This document shows, piece by piece, positions 8,930 through 17,795 of a stretch of DNA of 64,000 nt. The translations under genes were made by a program, and so were the position numbers. The stretch comes from Pseudanabaena sp. FACHB-1998 (GTDB lineage: Bacteria; Cyanobacteriota; Cyanobacteriia; Pseudanabaenales; Pseudanabaenaceae), in contig NZ_JACJQA010000007.1 in NCBI RefSeq assembly GCF_014696355.1, positions 1 to 64,000 on the forward strand, written 5' to 3'. The first letter of the stretch is position 1. Every line of letters starts with the position of its first letter. Under the pieces are notes generated by a model. The model was not told where the DNA came from, searched no databases, and worked only from the letters and a program-made list of their open reading frames with translations.

Positions 8930-9462
8930 TCAAGATAAGAAGACACAGGTTAAGAAACTAAAATTTAAACAAATAAAATTTAAAGAAAAAGCAACATACT
9001 ATTTAGAGACTAGTCAAGATATTTGCATCCTGCTTGAATACTAGGACTAATTATTAAAGTCTTTGTTCCAGCTATAGCTGTGGTCACTAGCAGTAGGATA
9101 AATTAAAAACCAAGAAACGAGTGCAGCGTGAAGCGCTGTAACTCGTTTCTCGGTTTTGTGTCCTAACAAGAATGGCAACATCTATATATGATTTTTGGGG
9201 CCGCATTTGTGACCCAAAAAATTAGTACTTTATCTTACTGTAAATAATTTAGGGGTGCGTGGCTTCGCCGCACACCCCTAAATTATCGGAGTAATACCAA
9301 AGCTAAAGCAACCTATAGCCATCTAGAGTGGTGTAGAGCTTGCATTCAGTCGCTAGCTTCTCTTTGGATAGATATTTGCGATCGCGTTATTACATTACTT
9401 GATGATCGTGGTAAGTTAAGTTTAGTTAAGAAACTTTTTTTGAGCATGAGGCTCTCTGTTAT
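8930..9462. other. intergenic region with two palindromes
   Basis: A 533-bp space between divergent genes. It holds a family A element (9073-9186) and a second, imperfect hairpin at 9246-9284 built on AATTTAGGGGTG. The last 180 bp before ftsH should contain its promoter; a HIP1-like GCGATCGC lies at 9379. I see no ORF. Confidence 0.5.
9073..9186. repeat. family A palindromic element, copy 3
   Basis: The left end is TATAGCTGTGGTCACTAGCA then TAGGA. The imperfect stem is built on AAAACCAAGAAACGAGTGCAG. The right end is TCCTAACAAGAATGGCAACA then TCTATA. That 20-mer recurs, inverted, at 11404-11423. Confidence 0.8.
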
Positions 9463-11349
9463 ATGAAATCCTCTTGGAGAACTGCACTGCTGTGGTTACT
9501 GCCCATAGCAATAATTGGCTTTTTTGGTTGGCAAACAATAGTTGCTCGTCCTGCTCCTAATCGCCCTACGGTCAATGCGGCAAATACCCGTATTGCCTAC
9601 GGTAGATTCCTTGAATACCTTGATGAACATCGGGTACGCAAGGTGGATATTTTTGATGGTGGACGCACGGCGGTAATCGTAGCAAGCGATCCCCAAATTG
9701 AGGGTAAAGAGCAACGCGCTAGAGTTGATTTGCCTCTATACGCACCAGAGTTGATGGAAAAACTCAATGAAGGTGGTGTGGATCTTGCTATTTATCCACC
9801 TAGCAACAATGGTGCAATCTGGAATTTTGTTAGTAATTTAATTTTTCCGATCGCTTTACTTGCTGGTTTATTCTTCCTATTCCGTCGCTCCAATCAAATG
9901 GGTGGACCCGGACAAGCTATGGACTTTGGTAAATCCAAAGCGCGTTTTGCAATGGATGCCAAGACTGGCGTGATGTTTGATGATGTCGCGGGTATCGAAG
10001 AAGCGAAGGAAGAATTGCAAGAAGTTGTGACTTTCTTGAAGAAGCCTGAACGCTTTACAGCCGTTGGCGCAAAGATTCCTAAAGGCGTTTTATTAATTGG
10101 TCCTCCCGGAACTGGTAAGACTTTGCTAGCCAAAGCGATCGCTGGTGAAGCTGGCGTACCTTTCTTCTCCGTATCAGGTTCTGAATTTGTCGAAATGTTT
10201 GTGGGTGTTGGTGCATCCCGCGTGCGCGACTTGTTTAAGAAAGCCAAGGAAAATGCACCTTGCATCATCTTTATTGATGAAATTGATGCTGTCGGTCGTC
10301 AACGTGGCGCTGGTATTGGTGGCGGTAATGATGAACGCGAACAAACCCTCAACCAAATCCTTACGGAAATGGATGGTTTTGAAGGTAACTCTGGTGTGAT
10401 CGTCATTGCGGCAACTAACCGCGCCGATGTACTTGACTCAGCCCTATTGCGTCCCGGTCGTTTCGATCGCCAAATCGGTGTTGATCCACCTGACATCAAA
10501 GGTCGTCTACAAGTATTGAATGTTCATGCTCGCGACAAAAAGATTAGCCCTGAAGTTTCTTTAGAAGCGATCGCCCGTCGTACCCCCGGATTTGCAGGTG
10601 CTGACCTTGCGAACTTGCTTAATGAAGCCGCGATTCTCACCGCCCGTCGTCGCAAGGATGCGATGACCATGGCAGAAATCGATGATGCCGTAGATAGGAT
10701 CATCGCTGGACTCGAAGGTAAAGCTCTCGTTGATAGCCGTAATAAGCGTTTGATTGCTTATCACGAAGTTGGTCATGCGATCGTTGGTACTTTGATGAAG
10801 GATCATGATCCTGTTCAAAAGGTAACTCTCATTCCTAGAGGTCAAGCGGCTGGTTTGACATGGTTCACTCCTGACGAAGAACAAACTTTAATCTCTCGTG
10901 GTCAAATCCTCGCTCGGATTACAGCCGCCCTCGGTGGACGTGCTGCCGAAGAAGCAGTATTTGGAGCTGCGGAAGTAACTACTGGTGCGGGTGGTGACTT
11001 ACAACAAGTAAGCGGCATGGCGCGTCAGATGGTGACTCGTTTTGGTATGTCAAATATTGGTCAACTTGCCCTTGAAGGTCAAAGCTCCGAAGTATTTCTA
11101 GGACGCAGCATGGGTGGCGGTTCTCAATACTCTGAAGATATTTCGGCAAAGGTCGATCAACAGGTTCGCGAAATCGTACAGAAGTGTTATCAAACGGCTC
11201 TGCAAATCGTGTATGAAAACCGTGCTGCAATCGATCGCGTTGTTGATCTTCTAGTGGAAGCAGAAACTCTTGACGGTGATGAATTCCGCCGTATTATCTC
11301 TGAGTACACAGCTCTTCCCATAAAAGAACGTTTTGTTCCTCAAATTTAA
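9463..11349 (+). CDS. ftsH: ATP-dependent zinc metalloprotease FtsH
   Basis: A 628-residue membrane AAA+ protease that degrades damaged or misassembled membrane proteins (in cyanobacteria notably photosystem II D1). TM1 is about 7-24 and TM2 about 122-141, with a lumenal/periplasmic domain between. Walker A GPPGTGKT is near 212-219, Walker [10 protein letters not shown] follows, and the second region of homology contains [18 protein letters not shown]. The zinc site HEVGH has H434, E435 and H438. The length is typical of a cyanobacterial FtsH; which of the usual four paralogues it is cannot be told here. A terminator with 27-bp arms begins right after the stop. Confidence 0.97.
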   Translation: MKSSWRTALLWLLPIAIIGFFGWQTIVARPAPNRPTVNAANTRIAYGRFLEYLDEHRVRKVDIFDGGRTAVIVASDPQIEGKEQRARVDLPLYAPELMEKLNEGGVDLAIYPPSNNGAIWNFVSNLIFPIALLAGLFFLFRRSNQMGGPGQAMDFGKSKARFAMDAKTGVMFDDVAGIEEAKEELQEVVTFLKKPERFTAVGAKIPKGVLLIGPPGTGKTLLAKAIAGEAGVPFFSVSGSEFVEMFVGVGASRVRDLFKKAKENAPCIIFIDEIDAVGRQRGAGIGGGNDEREQTLNQILTEMDGFEGNSGVIVIAATNRADVLDSALLRPGRFDRQIGVDPPDIKGRLQVLNVHARDKKISPEVSLEAIARRTPGFAGADLANLLNEAAILTARRRKDAMTMAEIDDAVDRIIAGLEGKALVDSRNKRLIAYHEVGHAIVGTLMKDHDPVQKVTLIPRGQAAGLTWFTPDEEQTLISRGQILARITAALGGRAAEEAVFGAAEVTTGAGGDLQQVSGMARQMVTRFGMSNIGQLALEGQSSEVFLGRSMGGGSQYSEDISAKVDQQVREIVQKCYQTALQIVYENRAAIDRVVDLLVEAETLDGDEFRRIISEYTALPIKERFVPQI

Positions 11350-11350
11350 A

Positions 11351-11405
11351 AGCTATCAATAAAAAAGAGAGGACGCAATGCGTCCTCTCTTTTTTATTGA
11401 TAGCT
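11351..11405. terminator. terminator of ftsH
   Basis: Perfect 27-bp arms (11351-11377 and 11379-11405) ending in a T-run. The right arm runs directly into family A copy 4. Confidence 0.85.
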
Positions 11406-11512
11406 GTTGCCATTCTTGTTAGGAAACAAACCCAAGAAGCGAGTGGCGGCGCGAAGCGCCGCCACTCGCTTCTTGGGTTTTGATTTGTCCTAATATAAGT
11501 GACTACCGCTAC
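11401..11512. repeat. family A palindromic element, copy 4 (best copy)
   Basis: The most complete copy. The left end is TAGCTGTTGCCATTCTTG then TTAGGA. The stem is a perfect 25-bp inverted repeat (11428-11452 and 11456-11480, loop GAA; CCCAAGAAGCGAGTGGCGGC). The right end is TCCTAATATAAGTGACTACC. The left end is the exact reverse complement of 20 bp in copy 3. Confidence 0.85.
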
Positions 11513-11525
11513 ACTGTAATCACCA

Positions 11526-11915
11526 ATGTCAGATATAACTAATGCGATCGCGATCGCGTCAGGTGCAGTCTTTGGAGCTTTGTCGCGTTTTTATATTACA
11601 GAATGGACAAAAGCAAAATTTGGTAATCATTTTCCCTATGCTACTTTTGGAATTAATCTCACTGGTTGCTTAGCAATGGGCTTCTTTTTTGCGATTTCCC
11701 AAGGAATCACGGGTTATCCTACCGAATTAGATTTATTAATTAGAACTGGATTTTTAGGTTCTTACACCACATTTTCTACTTATGGCTTTGATACGCTGAC
11801 GTTATGGCGGAGCAAGCAGATGGTAGCAACGGCTTTTTATTGGGCGGGGAGTGCGCTCTTTGGTTTGGGCGCAGTGCTTTTAGGGGGAGCGATCGCCAAA
11901 CTTTTTGTCAAGTAA
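11526..11915 (+). CDS. crcB: fluoride channel CrcB/FluC, first copy
   Basis: A 129-residue four-helix membrane protein of the CrcB/Fluc family, which exports fluoride passively as a dual-topology dimer. It shows the N-terminal GAVFGALSRFYITEW, the INLTGCLAMG helix, and the pore motif GSYTTFSTYGFDTL, which carries the family's Phe/Thr-Ser residues. The ATG starts just before TM1. A second copy follows 44 bp downstream in the same direction. I looked for a fluoride-riboswitch-like fold upstream but saw only the family A palindrome. Confidence 0.92.
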   Translation: MSDITNAIAIASGAVFGALSRFYITEWTKAKFGNHFPYATFGINLTGCLAMGFFFAISQGITGYPTELDLLIRTGFLGSYTTFSTYGFDTLTLWRSKQMVATAFYWAGSALFGLGAVLLGGAIAKLFVK

Positions 11916-11959
11916 TTCAAACTTCAATGCGTAATTATTAATTCTCAAGCCAAGTAACA

Positions 11960-12373
11960 ATGAACTTTTTGAAAGGACGTTTTCCACTAGCGATCGCGAT
12001 CGGTGCAATTTTTGGAGCATTAAGTCGTTTTTACATCACAGAAGGCGTAAAAGCTATATTTGGAGAGGGTTTTGGCTTTTACGGCACATTCTTTATTAAC
12101 GTATCGGGCTGTTTATTGATTGCCTATATTTTGACGCTAGCGGTTGAGAAGATTCGGATTATTTCACCAGAATTCCGATTGATGACAACTACAGGTTTCT
12201 GCGGTGCATACACTACCTTTTCTACCTATGGCTTAGAAACAAATAATTTTTTAACTAAGGGCAACATCACCGCGATGTTAATTTATGGGATTGGTAGTGC
12301 GATCGCAGGCATGATTGGTATCCAAATCGGTGTTTTATTAGCTAGAGCAAGCGATCGACAAGCAGAGCCTTAG
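11960..12373 (+). CDS. crcB: fluoride channel CrcB/FluC, second copy
   Basis: A 137-residue paralogue of the preceding gene, also with four TM helices: GAIFGALSRFYITEG, FINVSGCLLIAY, GFCGAYTTFSTYGLET. In many bacteria tandem crcB genes encode a heterodimer with the two subunits fixed in opposite membrane orientation. Whether that applies here depends on the charge bias of the loops. The C-terminal tail is more charged (ARASDRQAEP). It is probably co-transcribed with copy 1. Confidence 0.92.
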   Translation: MNFLKGRFPLAIAIGAIFGALSRFYITEGVKAIFGEGFGFYGTFFINVSGCLLIAYILTLAVEKIRIISPEFRLMTTTGFCGAYTTFSTYGLETNNFLTKGNITAMLIYGIGSAIAGMIGIQIGVLLARASDRQAEP

Positions 12374-12542
12374 CTTCTAGAGGCATTTAGAATCCGTACT
12401 AATCTGTTGCTACGGGATCGCCTTAGCATTGGCTCTATGTATCCTGAGTCACTCGCTAGAAAGTTAGCTTTAAATTATAATTTTAAGAATTGCGCCTGCT
12501 TTATAGTAAGCTTCCAAACTGAGTTTATAGGGTCATACAAGA

Positions 12543-12890
12543 ATGAAATTAGAGATTAGCGATTTAAGTAACGGTATTCGGCAGGCTAAGTTAATCGGGC
12601 GCATGGACATGAAAGGGACTCTGGAGATTGACAATGAGTTTGCTCTAAAAATTGGTAGTAGTAGTCAGCCAGTTGTAGTAGATATGTCAGAGGTAGAGTT
12701 TTTAGTTTCTTTGGGAATGCGTACTCTGATTTCCGCAGCTAGGGGCGTGAATAATCGAGGTAACAAAATGGTATTGCTTCAACCTCAGCCACTTGTCCGC
12801 GAAGCTCTAGAAACGGCAGGATTTTCTCAACTGATTCCTATGTTTGATGATTTAGACGAAGCTATTATTGCTTTAACCGCTCCCGCTTAA
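12543..12890 (+). CDS. STAS-domain anti-sigma factor antagonist
   Basis: A 115-residue single-domain STAS protein (RsbV/SpoIIAA type). The core reads KLIGRMDMKGTLEID, VVVDMSEVEFLVSLGMRTLISAARG, then a C-terminal helix ending FDDLDEAIIAL. The Ser of VSLGM occupies the position phosphorylated by RsbW-like kinases. It is the first gene of a three-gene partner-switching set: the kinase lies 75 bp downstream and the phosphatase further on, all in one direction. The unphosphorylated form would bind the kinase and release its target. Confidence 0.88.
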   Translation: MKLEISDLSNGIRQAKLIGRMDMKGTLEIDNEFALKIGSSSQPVVVDMSEVEFLVSLGMRTLISAARGVNNRGNKMVLLQPQPLVREALETAGFSQLIPMFDDLDEAIIALTAPA

Positions 12891-12965
12891 TCAGTGAATC
12901 ACCGCCGAACCTGTAACTGAGCTACTAACTAATTAAGTTGTACTTATCCTCCTCAATATAAGCTC

Positions 12966-13388
12966 ATGTCATACCAACTAACCTTAAAAAATCGGTTTGA
13001 AGACTTGGAGGTTTTGAGTAACTGGATTGGCGATCTATCTAAATTACTAGGTATTTCCCATAGAGGTACTTTTAGATTACAACTAGCCACAGAAGAAGCA
13101 GTCACTAATATTATTCAAAATGCTTATGAAAATATGGGTGAGCATGACATCTTTGTGGACTTGTTGAAGGAAGAAAATACTGTAACGGTATCTCTGCGCG
13201 ATCGCGGCTTTTTCTTCGATCCACTTGCTTACCCAGAAGCTCAATTGCCAAATAGCTTAGAAGCAGCTCAAGAAGGTGGGCTTGGTATTCATTTAATTCG
13301 CAATTATGCGGATGAGTTTCTCTATGAAAGGATTGATAATGAGAATATCCTGACATTAGCTATTAAAGATTTGGATGCAGTTGCATAG
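12966..13388 (+). CDS. anti-sigma regulatory factor, RsbW-like serine kinase
   Basis: A 140-residue stand-alone GHKL ATPase (HATPase_c_2). The N-box LATEEAVTNIIQNAYE is at about 41-56, then LRDRGFFFDP, and the G-box EGGLGIHLI near 103-111. Proteins of this kind phosphorylate a STAS partner on Ser and sequester a sigma factor or other target. Its position right after the STAS gene supports that pairing. No sigma factor gene is in the window, so the output target is unknown. A strong hairpin follows the gene. Confidence 0.88.
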   Translation: MSYQLTLKNRFEDLEVLSNWIGDLSKLLGISHRGTFRLQLATEEAVTNIIQNAYENMGEHDIFVDLLKEENTVTVSLRDRGFFFDPLAYPEAQLPNSLEAAQEGGLGIHLIRNYADEFLYERIDNENILTLAIKDLDAVA

Positions 13389-13889
13389 TTCAAGCTCAAT
13401 GCTTATTGAGCTAGCAATTTTCATGATGAAACAAATTTGGGAGTTTTTAGCGACTTTGGTACTAAAAACTCCCAAATTTGTCTTTTAAAGCCAGTCATAG
13501 GCTTAGCTTTTAAAAAATAAATTTACTTTAAGCTTTGATATAGCCTATTGATGCTTTGAGTGGTACAGAAATATTTTTGAAAGCGGTGCGAAGCAACGCT
13601 TTCAAAAATATTTTTGGGTTTCAAATAAGCGCAAAGCGCTGTATATCCTTTTTTAGGTTAGCTCTGAGTTTATGAGAGTGTGGTTGCATTTTTATAAATT
13701 AGTGTTGCCGTTTGGTTTCAGAAAGGAAATAGATAATAATAGTACAACCCAAAAGCTCAGAAGCAGATTGCGGTGCGAAGCGCCGCAATCTGCTTCTGAG
13801 GTAGGAAAACTTGCTTGCAATAAAAGACTTATTTCTGTAAGTCTGTGAGGCTATGAAGCAGTGTAAAGCACTGTAATTAAAACAATAAA
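13389..13889. other. hairpin-rich intergenic region
   Basis: A 501-bp space with no ORF. It contains the terminator at 13432-13480, a second hairpin (13570-13585 and 13597-13612, AATATTTTTGAAAGCG), and a third one (13756-13773 and 13783-13800, CTCAGAAGCAGATTGCGG) whose core resembles the family A stem. The promoter of the SpoIIE gene should lie in the last 90 bp. Confidence 0.55.
13432..13480. terminator. terminator after the RsbW-like gene
   Basis: Perfect 19-bp arms, 13432-13450 (CAAATTTGGGAGTTTTTAG) and 13462-13480, with an 11-nt loop, 44 bp after the stop codon. Confidence 0.7.
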
Positions 13890-15443
13890 ATGGTCAAAGC
13901 TATTCAAGATTTTAGTAGAGAAAAAAGGATGTATCTGAGGCAAGAATTAGCCTATGGGACATCTGTGGCAGTTGATCTGAGCATAAATGCTCAAACGGAG
14001 AGCTTTTTGCCCTTATCAAAAGGAATAGTGATTGATTCTTCTTTTGGGGGTTGCGGTATTCTCTGCGTTACATCGGAACCTATCCAAAAAGATACTCTTT
14101 GTCGGATTAAAATTGACAATCTGGAGCCGATTATTGTCAAGATTATTTGGGTAAAAATACTGGATGATAGTGTTGTCAAATTTGGGGTTACTTATGACTT
14201 TAATCCAGAGCTATTGCCTATAGATCAAGATCAATTATTAGACAGCGATCGCTCTGTCGTAATGGCAATTTTTTCTTGCTCTATTTTTAAGGGGGTTGAT
14301 ATTAAAACTATCGAATTATTATTACCTCAGTTTGAATTTGTAAAATTAAGAGATGGGGAAATTCTAATTACTCCAGGGCAAGAAAATCATAAATTATATT
14401 TGTTACTGTCAGGTAATTTACAAGTTTGCCTAGCTAATGTTAATGAGTTAGTTATTGATGTTAATTTAGGATTTATGATTTCCTCAGGGGAATGTATTGG
14501 TGAGATGTCTATTCTTGAGAATAAACCTGCTTCCGCCTATGTTGTTGCGGATGGCGATTGTCAAATTGTGGCAATTCAGGAAACTGTTTTTTGGGAAAGA
14601 CTAGTTACTATTCCTCAATTTGTGAAAAATTTACTTCAAGGGCTATCTAGTCGAATGCGAAGACATAATGAAATCGCTTTAGAAAAGCAATTATTTTTTG
14701 AGCTAATCAATAGGGATTTAAAGGCTGCTAGTAAAATTCAGTCTAATATTTTGCCTCAGATGCCAGTTTTCCCCAATCATCCGCGAGTGGATGTATTTGC
14801 AAAAGTTATTCCTGCTAAAGAGGTAGGGGGAGATTTCTTTGATTGTTTAGAGTTGGATGAGCGTCATATCTGTATTGCAGCTGGCGATGTTTCAGGGAAA
14901 GGTATTCCTGCTGCCTTATTCATGATTCGTGTAATTACTTTGTTGCGATTAATGATATCTAGACTTAATTCTCTGGACTCAATTTTTAGTTCTATCAATC
15001 AATATTTGTGTGAAAGCAACAAGGATTTTATGTTTGTGACCATGTTTGTCGGGATTTTTGATGTCAATGAGGGCAAGCTGATTTACGTCAATGGTGGGCA
15101 TAATCGACCTTTTTTAAAGCGTGGCGATCGCTCTGTAGAATTAATCAACGTCCCAAAGGGAATGCTACTCGGTATTTCGCAGCAAGCAAACTATGGGATA
15201 GCGGAGTTGACTCTAGAGCCTGAGGATACTTTGCTGGTTTACACAGACGGTGTAACTGAAGCAGAAAATGCACAACGGGAATTTTTTACAACCCAAAGAA
15301 CAGGTGAAGTGTTGGGTGAATTCCCCCCTCAAATCACTTCGCAGGAAATAGTTGAGAGACTGGAGAGTAATATTTTTGTGTTCTCTGGTAATGTTGCTCA
15401 GTCAGACGATATTACAATTCTTTCCTTACGATATTTGGGCTAG
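13890..15443 (+). CDS. PilZ-like / cNMP-binding / SpoIIE serine phosphatase
   Basis: A 517-residue multi-domain PP2C phosphatase (RsbU type). Residues about 10-115 look PilZ-like (KRMYLRQELAYGTSVAVDL, DSSFGGCGILC), a fold that can bind c-di-GMP. Residues about 130-250 are a cyclic-nucleotide-binding domain (REGD-like LRDGEILITPGQ, then GECIGEMSILENKPASAYV). A helix with LKAASKIQSNILPQ leads into SpoIIE (GGDFFDCLELD, AAGDVSGKGIPAALFM, YTDGVTEAEN) with the Asp metal ligands intact. It would dephosphorylate the STAS protein 1 kb upstream. The two input domains suggest that second messengers set the switch. The classic PilZ RxxxR is not clean, so that domain call is moderate. Confidence 0.85.
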   Translation: MVKAIQDFSREKRMYLRQELAYGTSVAVDLSINAQTESFLPLSKGIVIDSSFGGCGILCVTSEPIQKDTLCRIKIDNLEPIIVKIIWVKILDDSVVKFGVTYDFNPELLPIDQDQLLDSDRSVVMAIFSCSIFKGVDIKTIELLLPQFEFVKLRDGEILITPGQENHKLYLLLSGNLQVCLANVNELVIDVNLGFMISSGECIGEMSILENKPASAYVVADGDCQIVAIQETVFWERLVTIPQFVKNLLQGLSSRMRRHNEIALEKQLFFELINRDLKAASKIQSNILPQMPVFPNHPRVDVFAKVIPAKEVGGDFFDCLELDERHICIAAGDVSGKGIPAALFMIRVITLLRLMISRLNSLDSIFSSINQYLCESNKDFMFVTMFVGIFDVNEGKLIYVNGGHNRPFLKRGDRSVELINVPKGMLLGISQQANYGIAELTLEPEDTLLVYTDGVTEAENAQREFFTTQRTGEVLGEFPPQITSQEIVERLESNIFVFSGNVAQSDDITILSLRYLG

Positions 15444-15523
15444 ATATTTGGGCTAATTATTCAGACAAAAATACTTTTCGCTCTTCTAAGAATTGGTATG
15501 CAGCACTTCATTAATTATTCTCA

Positions 15524-15578
15524 CAACCCCAGAAGACGAGTTGCGGTGCGAAGCACCGCAACTCGTCTTCTGGGGTTG
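15524..15578. terminator. 26-bp-arm hairpin, probable terminator
   Basis: Arms 15524-15549 and 15553-15578 are perfectly complementary with loop GAA. The core TTGCGGTGC.GAA.GCACCGCAA resembles the family A stem, but the family A outer ends are absent. Confidence 0.65.
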
Positions 15579-15594
15579 GTGACCATATCCATAC

Positions 15595-15685
15595 TAAGTA
15601 GGTTGGCATAATTAAATATAAAACCCAAATAAGCTAATTCGCCCGCTTCGCGGGCGAATTAGCTTATATTAAGCCGAGGTACTTA
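15595..15685. repeat. family B palindromic element, copy 2 (both ends)
   Basis: The left end is TAAGTAGGTTGGCATAAT then TAAATATAAAACCC. The stem is a perfect 18-bp inverted repeat (15629-15646 and 15650-15667). The right end is TTAAGCCGAGGTACTTA, the inverse of the left-end pattern. At 91 bp it has MITE-like organisation. Confidence 0.8.
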
Positions 15686-15854
15686 CATAAAGCTGCAACA
15701 GACTGTATTGCTGGGGATGCGTTAATGCTGTCCTTTAACAGGATTATAATAAAAATATAAATCTTCAGTATGAATTCGATTCTTTGGATTTTATATTTAA
15801 TTGTGCTTACTTTAGAATTTGCTAATTTAATTTATCAATATAAATTTATTTAAA

Positions 15855-17780
15855 ATGGAACTAATGCTGGAGTTTTTTGATTCTGGTTCATTTATCCCCC
15901 ACGGACATTGCTATCTATGGAATCCTTGGCTGGTATGGCTACATATTCTATCTGACCTGTTCATAGCGATCGCCTATTACTCAATTCCGATTGGACTACT
16001 CTATTTTATTCGCAAGCGCAAAGATTTACCTTTTCAGCGAATTTTTTTGTTGTTTGGTCTATTTATCATTTTTTGTGGAACTACCCACGTAATGGATATA
16101 TGGACACTTTGGCATCCTAGTTACTGGCTGTCAGGAGTGATTAAATCGCTCACTGCCATTATATCCATCTATACTGCGGCAAGTTTTATCCCCTTAATTC
16201 CTCAAGCTCTAGAACTTCCTAGCCCATCTCAATTAGTGGCGATGAATGAAGAACTTGCGAAAGAAATTCAAGAACGCAAGCAAGTAGAGATAGAACTTAC
16301 CCGTAGTCGAGATCTTAGGGAAGCAATTTATAACGAATCAACCGATGCTCTTTTTTTGGTCGATCCCATCAGCCTGCTGATTTTTGATTGCAATCAACGG
16401 GCTGTGGAAATGTTTGAAGCCAATAGCAAGTCAGAGTTAATCGGTATTGAGGTTCAGCCCCTTCAGAAGCAACAATTTACCGATGATGAGATTATCGCCA
16501 GAGTTGCAGATATGCAGAAATTCGGTTTTTGGACTAGTGAAATAGAATATGTCACTAGAAAAGGTAAGTCTTTTTGGGGTAGTATCGCCTCTAAGCCTAT
16601 TAATGTGGCGGGGAAAAATATTCATTTGGTGCGGGTTAAGGATATTAACGATCGCAAACTGACTGAAGAACGTATTCATAACCTGAATATTGAGTTAGAA
16701 GCGAAGGTTCAAGAACGCACCCTTGAGCTATCTCAAGCTAATGCTGAATTAGAGATAGAAGTTAATGAGCGCAAGCTTACAGAAGAACGCTTTGACTTAG
16801 TGCTTAAAAATTCACCCATCACAGTTTTCATGCAAGATCTGGATTTACGATACACTTGGATTTATAACCCCGCTTTAAATATTAATCCTGACGAAATAAT
16901 TGGCAAGAAGGATTTCGATCTCTTTTTAGTTCCAGAGGAAGCTCAAAAAATAAGTAATATCAAACAGCGAGTACTGACAAGCGGCGTGGGCGGGCGAGAA
17001 GAGGTATTTGTCACTGCTGAAGGTCAAAAGCGATATTTTGATTTGACAGTTGAACCCCATCACGATCACAATGGAGAAATTAATGGAATTGGCTGTGTGG
17101 CTCTCGATATTACTTGGCGCAAACAATCAGAAGCGGAATTAAGGGCTTCCTATGAGCGCGAAATTATTTTAATGAAAGAAGTTCATCATCGGGTGAAAAA
17201 TAATTTGCAAATTGTTTCAGGCTTGCTATATCTACAAGCTAGACAAGTCCAAGATCAGAAAATGCGCGAAATTCTCTATAGCAGCCGCGATCGCATTCAG
17301 TCCATGGCGCTACTCCATGAAAAGTTGTACCAATCAAAGAATATCGAAAATATTGATTTTATCGCTTATATCCAAAGCTTAACTCGAAATTTACGAAAGT
17401 CCTATGCATCTCAATCCATGGCGATTTCTTTGAATATTGATGTCGAGTCCATTAATGTGGATATGGATACAGCTATGTATTGCGGCTTGATTATTAACGA
17501 ATTAGTCTCTAATTGCTTTAAGTATGCCTTTCCTGAAGGTCAAACGGGGCAAATTATGATTGAGTTCGCTAAAAACGGTCAAGACAGCTATGAACTGATC
17601 GTCCGTGATGACGGTGTAGGGATGGCTGAAGAAATTGATCTCAAATATGCTAAGAACTTAGGATTACAACTAGTTTATTCTCTGGTTACTGAACAATTGA
17701 AAGGAGAGGTTTTATTAGAAAATTTTCATGGTACAGTTTTTAAAATTTCATTTAAAATTAAAAGCATTGTAGCGATTTAA
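15855..17780 (+). CDS. ethylene-receptor-like sensor histidine kinase
   Basis: A 641-residue membrane sensor kinase. The first 120 residues match the three-helix ethylene-binding domain of plant ETR1 and Synechocystis Slr1212: SDLFIAIAYYSIP with D34, and FCGTTH with C74 and H78. The C-H spacing is four and the D-to-C spacing is 40, as in ETR1 D25/C65/H69, the copper ligands and nearby Asp. Two PAS domains follow (about 150-270 and 310-430). Then comes a HisKA_2 box EVHHRVKNNLQ with the probable phospho-His H445, and an HATPase_c end (DDGVGM, NLGLQLV). Unlike Slr1212 I see no bilin GAF domain. The next gene starts 16 bp later and is a REC-kinase, so the two are probably one operon. Ethylene binding is inferred from the ligands only. 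Confidence 0.9.
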   Translation: MELMLEFFDSGSFIPHGHCYLWNPWLVWLHILSDLFIAIAYYSIPIGLLYFIRKRKDLPFQRIFLLFGLFIIFCGTTHVMDIWTLWHPSYWLSGVIKSLTAIISIYTAASFIPLIPQALELPSPSQLVAMNEELAKEIQERKQVEIELTRSRDLREAIYNESTDALFLVDPISLLIFDCNQRAVEMFEANSKSELIGIEVQPLQKQQFTDDEIIARVADMQKFGFWTSEIEYVTRKGKSFWGSIASKPINVAGKNIHLVRVKDINDRKLTEERIHNLNIELEAKVQERTLELSQANAELEIEVNERKLTEERFDLVLKNSPITVFMQDLDLRYTWIYNPALNINPDEIIGKKDFDLFLVPEEAQKISNIKQRVLTSGVGGREEVFVTAEGQKRYFDLTVEPHHDHNGEINGIGCVALDITWRKQSEAELRASYEREIILMKEVHHRVKNNLQIVSGLLYLQARQVQDQKMREILYSSRDRIQSMALLHEKLYQSKNIENIDFIAYIQSLTRNLRKSYASQSMAISLNIDVESINVDMDTAMYCGLIINELVSNCFKYAFPEGQTGQIMIEFAKNGQDSYELIVRDDGVGMAEEIDLKYAKNLGLQLVYSLVTEQLKGEVLLENFHGTVFKISFKIKSIVAI

Positions 17781-17795
17781 AGGGGAAAGCTGAAA

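Larger units (their letters stand above)
15444..15854. other. intergenic region with two palindromes
   Basis: A 411-bp space. It has a perfect 26-bp hairpin (15524-15549 and 15553-15578, loop GAA) that may terminate the SpoIIE gene. Then come family B copy 2 (15595-15685) and a solitary family B end (ATTTTATATTTAATTGTGCT, about 15788-15807). No ORF is supported. Confidence 0.6.
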
